From: Sambucus nigra
Taxonomy: Eukaryota; Streptophyta; Magnoliopsida; Dipsacales; Adoxaceae
Reading direction: 5' to 3'
NCBI GenBank assembly: GCA_949130495.1
Contig: OX422207.1
Location: 368,177,868 to 368,241,867 of the forward strand
DNA: 64,000 bases
Shown here one piece after another: positions 50,492-61,494 of this stretch. Within the stretch, counting starts at the first letter, position 1, and each line of letters starts with the position of its first letter. The translations under genes and the position numbers were made by a program. The notes below the pieces were generated by a model. That model was not told where the DNA came from. It made no database searches and saw only the letters and a program-made list of their open reading frames with translations.

Positions 50492-51163
50492 TCACCCAAC
50501 CCCTTGCACGAGATCTATTGCTCTCCAAGTCTCTCCCCTCTTCCTATCATACACCAATAATCGGAATAAGTTTGGCCCTTGACCATAAATAAAGAAAAGA
50601 ATGGGAGACTCGTCGTGATTCATCGAAAAAAGATCCTCCTGATGTGTACTACATGGGTTGGGCTCTAAGTCAAACGAGACTTGAGTCTTATCTCCAATTT
50701 CCTCCGAGGACTCAAGTTGCATGGGTGGATGGTCATTGCAAAAAAACTCATCAATTTTATCTTTCCACTCGCTCTCTCCTAATAGAGATTGGACTTCATC
50801 GTTAAGGCTCTCACCCACCTCTCTTAATTCTCTCTCAAATTTCGCTAGGCTCAACTCCTCTAGCTCTCTTTCTTTCTTTGTTTCCACATCCTTCCTTCCT
50901 TGCTCTATCTCAATATTATTAGGTGGTGTTGGTGGGTAGCAATCGAGGATACAAGTATCTACCATGTCTCGCCATTCGCTCTCTTCTAAGAACTCATACA
51001 AACCTCTCCCGATGCCCTCTAAATTGTCACTCTCTCTCACGCTTAAGGGCTCACTCACACTCTTCATTTTAGTTACTACGCATACCTCCCCTACCCTTCG
51101 GTCCATGTTACAACTGTCGCTCTCACTTGATGTAAGAAGGCATACCCCTATCAGCTCTCGCAT
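50492..51163 (-). pseudogene. Protease-RT linker frame of element I, fused to integrase tail by deletion
   Basis: An open frame of 223 codons, in the same frame as the protease upstream and separated from it only by a TAA at 51221-51223. The product is acidic and Glu-rich, with two related segments (ESEWRDMVDTCILDCYPPTP and ESEWKDKIDEFFCNDHPPMQ) about 80 residues apart, which suggests an internal duplication. It ends with ETWRAIDLVQGVG and a stop, which lines up with the end of J's integrase frame ([13 protein letters not shown]). RT and integrase domains are absent. It is most simply the linker between protease and RT joined to the last codons of integrase. No enzymatic function can be assigned. 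Confidence 0.6.
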
Positions 51164-51220
51164 GTGGGTCCTCCCATGCTCGTGTGCTGCCTCTAAATGA
51201 TCCGTCTCTCGTGGTTCTCC

Positions 51221-51658
51221 TTAATCACCCTCGTTCTTGATATTATTAAAAATATTTGTCTCGAGGGTCATGTTCCCAAATGTTAATTGCATTCGCCCAG
51301 TATGAGTATTGATGAGTGCATTACCCGTAGCTAAGAATGGGCATCCAAGGATAACGGGAACATGATTTCTCGGGAGAATGGAGGGATCCTCGCCCCAAAT
51401 GACAAAATCCACCAGGCAGTAGAAAGTGTCTATTTGGATGATCACATCTTCAACGATTCCTCGAGGCTTCTTCACCGAATGATCCGAGAGGTAGAGAGTC
51501 ATATTTGTGGGCTTAAGGGCTCCCAAATCTAGTTTCTTATAAATAGAATAGGGTAGAATGTTAACACTCGCCCCTAAATCTATTAGCGCCCTTTTAATTC
51601 GGTTCTTCCCCATGATGCACGAGATGGTGGGTGCACCAGAATGTTTATACTTTAACAA
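51221..51658 (-). pseudogene. Aspartic protease domain of element I
   Basis: 145-codon open piece of the gag-pol frame. The catalytic loop reads ALIDLGASVNILPYSIY, where DLG replaces the DTG or DSG seen in other elements; DLGA is usual in Athila-type proteases. KPTNMTLYLSDHSVKKPRGIVEDV and VPVILGCPFLATGNALI (flap and C-terminal hydrophobic-Gly motif) follow. The enzyme would cut the Gag-Pol polyprotein. The same frame continues both ways across single stops: TAG at 51689-51691 upstream and TAA at 51221-51223 downstream. Confidence 0.85.
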
Positions 51659-51688
51659 AAGGTCACTCGATAAGACCGAACTGACATT

Positions 51689-53657
51689 CTAGGCCAAAAA
51701 GATGTTATTATTTACCTTTAGCTTGCGTTTCACAATGAGTAACTCCTTAATCAACTTAGCGTATGCGGAAATTTTCTGTATAGTCTCGAGAAAAGGTAAA
51801 TTAATCTTTACTTGCTTGAGGACATCCAAAACATCATCCCGAGAAGTCTTTTTGGAGTGTGGGACCAACCACTGAGGGTATGGGGCAGCGGTGGGGGGTT
51901 TCACCATGACCTTGGGTCTATCAGTGTTATCTTTTTTATCACTCTCAATTAAAGGGGCATCTTCGGCCTCTTTTGTGCCAGGAGAAACCTCCTAAGTTTT
52001 AGGTATGTATTGTGGGGGAGGTGACAAGTCAACTACTCTCCCACTACGTAGAGTGGTAATTGCGCTACATTGCTCAGGATGGTCATGGGGTGTGGAGCTA
52101 ACACTAGTTTGACCTTGGAGAGGTCTTTGGCCCTGGGCAGGAAACTTGCCCTTCTCATGGATACTCAATGATGATTGCATCTTTGAAATTGTCGCATTTA
52201 TGTCATTGATCATGCGCTCATGTCTAGAAGTGGTTGCATTCTGGGAAGTAATGAATTGGTTTATAGTATCCTCGAGATTTCTCCACGGTGGAGTGATATA
52301 TGGCCCTGGAGGTGGTGGTGCTTGTTGAAAGTGTGATGGTAGGGGAGGGGAACATGTGAATTAGAATTCATCACAAAATTTTGTTCCCCATAGCTAAAAC
52401 CATGATGGTTTTTCCATGATGGGTCGTAAGAATTACCGTGCGGTGCATCGAAATTACCCTTAAATCCTCCTATACCACTCACTTGCTCTTGAAGTATAAC
52501 TTTGTAGGTGGGTATCATCAGTCATTTCTCTATTGAATGCTCCACCTCACAAATAGTACACACCTTCTCAATGGGATTCGGGATGGAGCTAGTTGGTCCT
52601 CTTGCACATATCTCAAGTACTTCTCGCATTCCTTTCTCAAGTAGATTGAGTCGACTGGCCATTATAGTATCCTTTTCTACATCAAATAGGACGACACCAA
52701 TGGAGTAGTGGTCATTTAGCGCATTCGATTAAGAGAACTATGGTCAGATGTATCCCATTATTGGGTAGTCTCGATGACATACCTCGGGTGAAGCTCAGCA
52801 TCGTTGGCGTCTAGGTCGACAAATGGACCATCATATATAGTTTCAACGAGTTGTTTGGAATTTGTATTCAACCCATTATGGAGGAATGAGATGATTGGCA
52901 ATTTATCAAATCCATGATGAGGGAATGAATTGATTACCTCGTTAAAATGCTCGTAACATCGATCAAACAACTCCTTTTCTAATTGTCGGAAGGTTTGAAT
53001 TTGAGCCTTGATGGAGTTCGTTCGATGTGGAGGAAAGAATTTCTTAAGGAATTTAGATTGCAAGTCATTCCATGATGCAATTGGGTTTGTAGGTAAAGAC
53101 CATAGCCATGTCTTAGCCTTGTCCTTTAGCGAGAATGGTAATAGTTTGAGGCGTATCACATCTTTTGTGCAAGTTTGATCACCGGGGGTCTCGCAAGCCT
53201 CCTCAAATTCTCGGATTTGGAGATATGGATTTTCTGATTCCATTCCATGGTAGTTGGGATGTATTTGGACCATCCCATTCCTAAAGCGAAATTTCCCTGC
53301 ATTATATGGGAGTAAAATGCATCCCGGAGTGACAGTTCGCTCGGGATATAAGATTTCTCTCAAAGGGTGGTACGGGACCTCTTCCTCACCTGCGGCTACA
53401 CTACCATGTTATAACATGGCTCTCTCACTTGATGACTCTGTATCCTCACTTGGTATGCTCGGAGCGTGCTCTGTAGTGTGTCCTAAGAGGGATGTCAGAG
53501 TGTTACTTGCAATTGAGTGTTGAGGTGTGGGAGGTGGAACCCAGAATTGTGGAACGTTTGGAGTGTGAGGGATATCGGGGTCGTACTCAACTATCGGGTT
53601 TTCGTGAATGCTGGTTGGAGTATTTTGGGGAGTTAGAGTGAGTTCAGAATTTTGCAT
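51689..53657 (-). pseudogene. Athila-type Gag of element I (stops and two frameshifts)
   Basis: From the Met at 53657: a Pro/Ser-rich N-terminus, TAA at 53409-53411, then the capsid region (53363-52758) with IREFEEACETPG, RLKLLPFSLKDKAKTWLWSLP and FLKKFFPPHRTNSIKAQI, the typical plant gypsy gag core. Around 52700-52755 the frame shifts. A Cys/His segment CTICEVEHSIEK follows (52530-52570), where a stop stands at the expected last Cys. Glu/His-rich text leads to a second shift near 52290, then EQCSAITTLRSGR (about 52060) and the PYPQWLVPHSK...INLPFLETIQKISAYAKLIKELL block (51720-51880) that precedes protease in Athila. Several stops are CAA/CAG-type changes. Confidence 0.85.
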
Positions 53658-53767
53658 TAACAGGCTTTTGAGAGATGAAGTATCTTTTTGTGTTTTTTTT
53701 TTTTGATTTTTTTTTTATTTTTGTTCGAAGTTTTAGATTAACGGAATCAAACCTACGTCTACCTAAT

Positions 53768-53785
53768 TCCCCGGCAACGACACCA
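53768..53785 (-). promoter_or_regulatory. Primer-binding site of element I (tRNA-Asp type)
   Basis: On the minus strand TGGTGTCGTTGCCGGGGA, two changes from the tRNA-Asp complement used by Athila and Tat elements, three bases after the LTR end. Confidence 0.85.
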
Positions 53786-53788
53786 TTT

Positions 53789-55342
53789 TGATCGAGGTAG
53801 AAACCGATCGTCCGTGTAATACTCTAATCATTTTTATCGTCTTCCAACCACAATACAAAAACCTAAACTTTAACTACACTCTTGAGAAGTATAGTGACTA
53901 GTCTGGGTATCGAATCCTTAGGGAACTAGGACGAGTGAACGTGATGACAAAGGTAAGACTCTTAACCTTAACTTGACTCTAAAAAAAATAAAAATATGAT
54001 TGAGATGGGAAATAACTAATCAACTAATTGCACACTGAATTAAACTACTGCATTAACTATGTGAGAAAAATTAACTAACTAAGAATGACTTAATAAGAAT
54101 GAAGGGAAAACAGGTTGGGAATACAATCCCCCAAACCCTAGTAAATTTACCTTATAGAATGCTACAATTTTGAATTAGAAATTTAATTGAACCCGTTCTT
54201 CTGTACTCCCAAGCATTACATACATGAGGTTCAAACTCGCATCATACATAATCAAAGGATGAGTAAAAGTAGTGTCGCAATAGCTACACGCGAATCACAT
54301 CCTTAAACACCACGATTACATAGGGTCAACCGAGGTAAAAAGGTATATGATGGTTGTGAAAACTACACAACACGATTCATTCGAATTGCAATTTAAACCC
54401 TAGTTTCTACATGGCTAAATTACATCAGGTTGGGTTCATGGACACCAACCCCTAGAAATCTATCCTAACATGGTGCAATTAATTAAAAACATGAATCCTA
54501 CATTGCATGTAATTGAATTAAATATAAAATAATCTCTAAGCATGTATAAACGAATTGGAAACCCAGAAAATAAAGAAAACCTGTAAATAAATTAACTATA
54601 AATTAAGAAGAAAGGAATAAACTTTATTTGAAGAAAACTTGTAATTCAAACAATAAAAGTACCTACTTGATGAAGAATTATTTTCTATGGTTCTAAACTA
54701 CTCTCCTACCTTCCTCTCTATGAAAAACTATTCAAAACTGTGTTTTCTAAGTCAATACAATGATACACGTACGTTTTAGAAGACTTTGTAATATAATAGG
54801 ACTCTTTGGACCAATCAGCGTTCAAGTCGAATTTTGCATCTCAGGCACCTCATACGGGTTTGCAGGTACCCTGAACCAGTTCACACTGTGTTTCGGGAAA
54901 TCTTGCTGGTTTGGCCCTTCTTTCCTTCATTTCCAGCACTTAGAAAATTTTCATGCTTTCTTTTTTTCTTCTGTGGATTTTTCTTCAACTTCAAGGGGTC
55001 ATAAATCTTTCACCGTAACTCGGATTTGGGTGGCATATTTTCCAGTGTTATCGTTTCGAACTCTCTAACTTTCTAGTAGGCCCCACCTCCGGGATCAAGA
55101 TGTAGAATTATGAAAATACCCTTGAACTTGCCTTCCTACCGTTTCTTTCATTGTTTCGATTTCTCTTTCGCACCGCTTGCATAATTTACCAGTAAAACCC
55201 ATAAGAGAAACACAAAACACAATGTACTTGCCAATGAAGGTTAGTAGCATAATTCCGAGTTAAATCCATATCAATTTCACCACTCGGGCTCACAAAGGTA
55301 CCAAAATTAAGGGGATAGATACACAATATTTATGCCTAATCA
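53789..55342 (-). repeat. 5' LTR of element I
   Basis: Plus-strand limits TGATCGAGGTAG and TATGCCTAATCA, followed by TSD CTCAA. Pairs with 47242-48816; it lacks a 15-16 base palindromic piece present in that copy. Confidence 0.9.
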
Positions 55343-55347
55343 CTCAA

Positions 55348-56714
55348 CAAATAAGTAAATAAATAACAGTCTTATACAGACCCTAAAGGCTCTATAATAG
55401 GTTCTTATACCAACCGTGATACTATATAAATTCCATATCTGGGGTGATAAGACCAAAATATAAAATTTATGAGCATAGAAAACTTAATAATCACTGTGAG
55501 AATGATACATAACATAAAGGGTCACAATAATGTATATGAGTAACAAAAAACATAAAAATACCAATAAATGTTTGTCGTGTTTTAGGCTGGTTGTAGACTA
55601 CGATGAACACTATTTTTCTTGACTTGTTTTACTTACCATTTGAATACCAAAACATGAGAGGTATATTGATTTCTAGACACTTATTGAAAGGTATCTTATT
55701 GGTCTTTACTTTGGGTGGTCATACTCAAGAAAGAACCATACAATACTCCTTTTTTAAGAGGGAAGGAGATACATCGAGAAAAAAATAGCTGTGCAACACT
55801 GGCTAATAGGAAAAAGCCACAAAGCGAGTGAATTCTAAAAAATGAATCACTAAACCCAATTGTATAGTACTAATGACTGATAAGGAAGGAATTTTATGGA
55901 GAGAGGTTGTTCTAAATAAGAAATGCAATTCAATTGTAGAAAGGAGTCACTAAGGGCTATAATAATTTATTAAATGACAACGGTATCCACCTCCACACCA
56001 TTTTTAAGGTATTAAAGTATAATTACCTCTATGTAAAGAAATAAAAACTCTCATTTGGATAAATGCAGATCTTATTACCATGTCATTGGATGGTCATAAA
56101 AGTCATATTTGGACAAGAAGGGATGCCCTCCCTCTTTTAATGTCTAGTTTACTGATTGAACAACAAATGATCCAGCTTGTTTTTCACCCTTTCCTTTTTT
56201 ATACAAAAAATCAATACTGAGTCTTTCCTATAATTGGATACATCCTACCTCTCCTCAATGCCCATTTTTCTCATTTGTTGCCAAGGATTCCTATCTTAAT
56301 GCCGCATTCGGTTATCATTTCTGCCCTATATTTATTTGATAGATAAATAAACAGGTGGATCCATGTGCACTAAGTCATTATTTGGATTGACATCCATATA
56401 GCTCTCCAAAACACGTTTTGCTTACTGCCTGGATTCCATTCATGGTGCTAAAAAGTTCCATCTTACCAAATGTAGTATATGACTGCTATAAAGAAGAGCT
56501 TTAGGATCAAATAAGTAAAGGATGAATTCTTACTTTTGATTTTAATTAATTAATCAAAAAACATCTTGAAGGTTGGTCGTGGGATAATAATATCCACAGT
56601 TATTTATACTCAAGCCTAACATATACTATACTTTGAGTAAGGATGCTTATTAGAGTTCAAATATCACTCTTTTCCCTTTATATGCGGTTTCCCCTTCAAA
56701 AAATTAGAGCAAAC
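55348..56714. other. Unassigned interval between I and the DUF7745-like frame
   Basis: AT-rich, no domain readable on either strand. Frame 55603-55788 (61 codons) looks like chance. It may be the 3' part of element G or flanking DNA. Confidence 0.45.
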
Positions 56715-57218
56715 TTATCTCCAAGCATCAAGATAATTCAGAGTCTCAGTTAGTATCACCGTCGCATGACTATGACAGTAGGACATCCACACGGTTCTCG
56801 TAGCCAATTGAGGATGCATCATTAAGTCCCCCGTCACCAGCAAGAGCCTCAAAATAAGGCCCAAATCAATAGATCTGGTATATACCGAATCAATAAAACC
56901 CCTTAAGCATAGAGAGTGCATGATAGCCTAAAGGGAAATCATCTCCCTAGTAACTAGTGGTCCAGCCGTCGAAGGGGAAAGACGGAGAAACTCCACTAAT
57001 AATACCCGAGGAGAATGAGAAAATTTAGGCATAGCTGTCACTACATTAGGATTAATTCCCAACATGCCCAAGAATTCATGGTAAGTTGGATAGACCTCAT
57101 CAAGGCCGAAGTGGAAAACATGGTCTTTGGGGGGCCAGAATTTTGCCACTACCGCTAGCATATTCCAGTTAATGGCTCGATTGTGCCACAAGTAGACTCG
57201 ACGCAAGTTAGTCCACAT
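56715..57218 (-). pseudogene. DUF7745-like plant protein fragment
   Basis: Two pieces in one frame (57218-56928 and 56921-56715), separated by a single stop at 56928-56930. The first reads LWHNRAINWNMLAVVAKFWPP, then FHFGLDEVYPTYHEFLGMLGI. The second reads SLCLRGFIDSVYTRSIDLGLIL...NYLDAW. This order (ending of a helix, F-W-P, an F-F-G-E-V-P-T strand, E-F--LG) is that of the plant DUF7745/plant-mobile-domain group, proteins of unknown function often found near retrotransposons. Less than half of the usual length is present. Upstream on the minus strand are 57219-57902 without a frame and a short frame 57903-58088 (Lys/Arg-rich end) that could be another exon. It could be an antisense extra ORF of Tat-like element G, which some Tat elements carry; this is inference. 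Confidence 0.5.
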
Positions 57219-58174
57219 TATACAAGCACTTGGGCCTCTAGACCTTCAAGGTAGGAAGAAAATTTTGCAAACATCGGGAAGGACATTTGGGAATAGAAGA
57301 TGAAAGAAATAAGAAAAAGAACATGGGTATGGATGGAAGAACCACATTACTTACCTCTCCTTTTATACACAAAAGACTTTGCAAAAGACAAAGGATTTAA
57401 GGACTCTGAATGAATTCCTTCCCTACAAAGTACTCTAATCTACAAGGAAGTTCAATTAAAGCCTTAAAGTGATTTGACTTGACCCATATGCCAATAGGCA
57501 GGACAAGGGGTATGCCAATCGGCAACCCCCTTTTTTCCTTAAAATTCAATCTTTCCAATTTTAACAAAATCAAATTATCTAAAAAAGAAATACTTATTTT
57601 ATAAGACTCTTGGTTAATTTCTTCTTACTTATCCATTTTTACTTATCATTTCCAAAAAAATAATTTTTTTCTTTCTGTTAATTAAATCTCTTTTTTCCTA
57701 AATAAATAACCATCCTATCATTAGTAGAGTCTCAGCGAAAAAGTAAAAGTGCATGTAGATAAGCCATTAAAGCAAGAAAAAAAAATAAAAATCTACTTCA
57801 TACAGGTATAATTTTATTGCTTGATTACATCTTTGGAGAAAATAAAAAAAAATACAAAATACAAAACAACAAAACTGAGCTCGAACCCACAATCGTTTTC
57901 TCTCAAACCCTCACTTTAAGCGGGGGATAGGTTTTTTTCCATCGACGAGCAATAGAGCCTCCTTTCCTAGAACTCGATACCTCATTCGAGGAGGCATACA
58001 AAACCAAGAAGGAAGGAACATAATCCTTGATGTAGGTAGTCGTGAAGGCTACCCAGTCCTTAATATCCTTCAGCCAAGTGGTCAACACCTAGGGAATAAA
58101 ATTAAAAGACCAACCTATCAGTAAAAAGAAAAGAACCAAAGTAGACAAGAAAAGAGACAAATAATGTATCTCAG
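57219..58174. other. Interval between DUF7745-like frame and element J
   Basis: Contains a minus-strand frame 57903-58088 of 61 codons (WLKDIKDWVAFTTTYIKDYVPSFL, then a basic tail) with a pyrimidine-rich run and AG just upstream, so it might be an exon. Otherwise AT-rich and without motifs. Confidence 0.35.
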
Positions 58175-59737
58175 TGACACGACTCAGAATGTGTCTCTAA
58201 AGTGTGTACTCTCTAGGCTCAAGTGCAAGCCTGTCGTTCAAGTAATAATTCGACAAGTCGGGTATCGATCCTCAGGGAAAAAGGACAATGGAGTTGTGAC
58301 GACCGGATAAGACAGAGGAATCCTAACGACGACTCTAAAGAAAAAGAAAAAGATTTGATTTGGATTTTGCGATTCGATTACACTAAATGCAATAATGAAA
58401 TTGTAAAAATGTGCAATTACACTAAATTACCTAAAAATGTGAATGAAAGTTTGATTTGAACTTTTTAATGAGATGATGAAGAAAATAGGCCGGGAATACA
58501 ATCCCTCAACCCTAGTGTTCTGCAGTTATAATATTAATCGTGAATTTATCTAATTAATTTGACCCAGTCTTTAGTACTCCCAAGCATTACGTATACGAGG
58601 TTCAAGCCCGCGTCATACTTAATCAAAGGATGAGTAAATCAGTATCACGATAGTGACACTCGAATTATATTCTCAATCATCCCGGTTACCCAGGGGCAAA
58701 CGAGATATTTAGATCTACAATTGTTGTGTCCCTACGCAATACGGTCACAATTAATTACTAAATTCAGAGGATTAACTTTATACGTGCAACGACCACATCA
58801 GGTTGGGTTCATGTAACCCGACCTTGGAAATCTAGCCGGACATACCGAAAGTGCTAAAAACAGTGTTTAACATGCAAGAGTTCATGATTAATCTAAGGAC
58901 AATTGATGGAATACTGTAGAATAGAATCACAAAGAAGAAACAACTTACTAAAATTACCTAAGGAACAATCGCAACAACGAATAAAATTGGTGATCACACA
59001 AACTTTGAATAAACCTTCAATCCTTAAATAAAATTGGAAATTGTATCTACAACTAGGGTTTATGGAAGAATAAGAGAGATTAAACTAATCCCCTCCGTTC
59101 TTGCCTACTTTACAATGAAAATAATTCGGGTTTTTATACCCTACATGAAATTCCAAGAAGTTGAGTATAAGTCGGAGTCTTTAGAGGAGAATCAGAAAAC
59201 AAAATCTCGATGGGCGGACCGGTCCGGCCCTTAGGCGGATCGGTCCTCTTTTAAAGCGGATCGGTACTTTTAATTTTTGCCTCCTTCGGTTCACCTTCGG
59301 TTCGCAGTTCTCTGGAGTTTGCACAGCGGACCGGTCCGGGTTGAGGGCGGACCGGTCTGCCTATTTGACTTTTCCTTCAATCTTTGACTGCCCATATCTT
59401 TTGCTCCGGGTATCCGATTGAGGTTCCGTTTCTTCCTAGGTGCTTGTGAAGATGATACCTTCAACTTCTCTTTAGGTACCTCATCCGGATTCTGGGTAAG
59501 AATGACTCTTTTGCCCTTTTGACTTTTCTTGCTGACTTTCTCTATTCTTCCGGTTTCCTTCTTCCATCTCTTGACATTAGATACCTGTAAAATCATAACA
59601 AAATACCAGAAACTCGGTGTACTTGTTAGGATAAGTCAATAGCAAGATTATGAGATAAATTCAATCCAATTACGTTGTTCGAGGTGATTAAAGTACCGAA
59701 ATTAAGGGATAAATTGGGAAGAATTTATGCCTAATCA
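58175..59737 (-). repeat. 3' LTR of element J
   Basis: The right end TATGCCTAATCA is certain (same as I, followed by the PPT). The left end at TGACACGACTCAG is the best guess from the terminal TG and from alignment with I. The middle matches I's LTR (for example the blocks at 58485-58700 and 54115-54340). About 1563 bases. Confidence 0.8.
59213..59358. repeat. GCGGACCGGTCCG palindrome cluster in J LTR
   Basis: Two perfect CGGACCGGTCCG palindromes plus the variants GCGGATCGGTCC, GCGGATCGGTAC and GCGGACCGGTCTG, spaced over 145 bases. The cluster lies 380-525 bases from the minus-strand LTR start, overlapping the equivalent position of the GAACCGGTTCG cluster in I. Confidence 0.9.
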
Positions 59738-59747
59738 AACCCCCCTA
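59738..59747 (-). promoter_or_regulatory. Polypurine tract of element J
   Basis: TTAGGGGGGTTT on the minus strand precedes the 3' LTR start TGATTAGGC. Confidence 0.85.
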
Positions 59748-61494
59748 ACATAGAACTTTGCGCGTCCCGAGCAATGTAAAAGAATTCTCGCAAGGCTCAA
59801 CTCTTGAAAAACATTTTATTGGGATAAAATACCTCTTTCGCGGGCACGCGATTGCATTTAGCGTATGCAATAAGCCTTTAAACCCCTAGGTTACCCTAGT
59901 GGGACGAGTTGTGTCTCGTGAGGGTTTGCAGAGAATATACCCACAAAATTCAACTCAAAGAACTTCAAAATAACCAAAAATTGTATAATTCAAACTCTTC
60001 CAGAAAATAGTCATCATTAAGTCATGTTTACAAGTCTCAAGCTGTAGTGAGTGTGTGCGAAGCCAGAAATATAACCGCCGATTTCCACCGATTAATCATT
60101 ACGTTACTTATCCGAAAATTCGTTTTGATTTCAAATTCTCACGGGAAGCTCTCTCAAACGAACCACTCGGAATATGGCTTTTCTCTCGGTATGCGTGATA
60201 TAAAGAGTAAATATAATGAACGCAACATCACGCATACAATTAGAAAGACGGGAATTTTATGGCGAAAGGATCTCTTCAACGGATTACGGTTTTAAAAATG
60301 GGAACATTGCCTCTATTTCGCGCATATTTCATCTCTTATACTATCTTTTGGTGTCTTAGCTCTCCACGCGGTAATCAATTTTCGCAATTTGGACTCGGTT
60401 AGGACTTTTTCGGGTTAAAGGTGTACTGGGTAAAAATGAAAATGGTAGGGAAGGTTGGAATTGGAAAATTTATTTATGATGTCCGTTGGTGCTTTTTCTG
60501 GGCTATTGCTCATTTTTTTTTTCTTTTTCTCTATTTTTTTCTGTTTTTCACTTCTTTTCTTTTCTCACTATTTTTGTTGAGCACATTTATTTAATTTTTT
60601 CTTGCCCCCTTTTTATGCACTCTTCGGACTCAAATTCTGGGATTTTTCAACTTTCACAATTCCGGCTATTTGGGTTTTTCGGGTTGTCAAACGAAAAGGA
60701 TAACTTTTATTGGCTCAATTTGGGTTACAAAAAGGGTAATTTTTCGCTACTTTTTCTGGCCAATATTTTTGGGGTGACAAACGAGGGCCTACTTCATTGT
60801 CCAAAATGCCAATTGCGTTACCATATGCGTTTCGAGGTGAATTTGAGTTTAGAGACTAATTTGGCACATTTTTCAAGGCAATATTGCACACATTTTTCAA
60901 AACCGATCAAAATGAAAGAATTAAGATCCTTGACAACTTATTACGCGCTAAAAAGAACCTTGAGTTAATAATTAACTCAGATTGATTTAAAATCTCGCAA
61001 AACGTGATAGGCTCGAATCTCACCGGGTTTGTTAATCTCCACATTTATTCGTTAAGTCGTCAATTTTCGCTCAATTTCCATCTTTGGTCAATTTTGGCTT
61101 TGTGTATGTTGGATATTTACAATTTGAGACTCCAATTTGACTTTTAATAATATTTTTGAAAAATTTGAATTCCAACTTTTATTTATTTTGAACAAAAATA
61201 TTTTTGGATTTTTCAAAATTTTATGATTTTTTTGGAAATTTTTGGGCATTTTTGAAAATTTGTGAAGTTTTAGAAATATGCACTTGTGACCCCCCCTAAC
61301 TTAGACTTTTTCATTGTCCTCAAGCAAAAAGGACTAAAATCTAAATAAGGCAAAATAATAAGTGCAATAATTAAAACAAACAAATATAGAAAAAATGCAA
61401 CTTTTAATATCATAAGACTGTGGTACAAACAGGAATACAGCATATGTAGGATATGAGAAGGAATACATCAAAACAGTCCATAATCAACAAAACA
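59748..61494 (-). other. Noncoding 3' region of J, conserved in I
   Basis: Homologous to 48827-50340 of element I in the same order, with no recognised coding frame on the minus strand. The plus-strand frame 60486-60968 is Phe/Ser-rich low-complexity text and has a broken counterpart in I (49509-49853); it lacks a domain. Confidence 0.7.

Larger units (their letters stand above)
47242..55342 (-). mobile_element. Element I: Athila-like gypsy element lacking RT, RNase H and integrase
   Basis: Minus-strand element of 8.1 kb with a perfect TSD CTCAA (47237-47241 and 55343-55347), LTRs of 1575 and 1554 bases, a PBS matching tRNA-Asp (as in Athila/Tat elements) and a PPT AGGGGGGTT. Internal order on the minus strand is gag, protease, a 223-codon linker frame, then 1.6 kb of noncoding sequence homologous to the 3' region of element J. 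RT, RNase H, integrase and the env-like ORF of J are missing. Just after the linker frame a GCACCCCCAACGCGTAT block appears that in J stands right after integrase, which places the right edge of an internal deletion. Confidence 0.9.

Noticed and set aside
50721..51200. Plus-strand Ser/Leu-rich ORFs
   Set aside because: Antisense shadows of the linker frame of element I.
60486..60968. 160-codon Phe-rich plus-strand ORF
   Set aside because: Lies in the noncoding 3' region of J on the antisense strand; its counterpart in I (49509-49853) is shorter, and the N-terminal part is low complexity. Weak conservation keeps it worth a glance, but it is not annotated as a gene.
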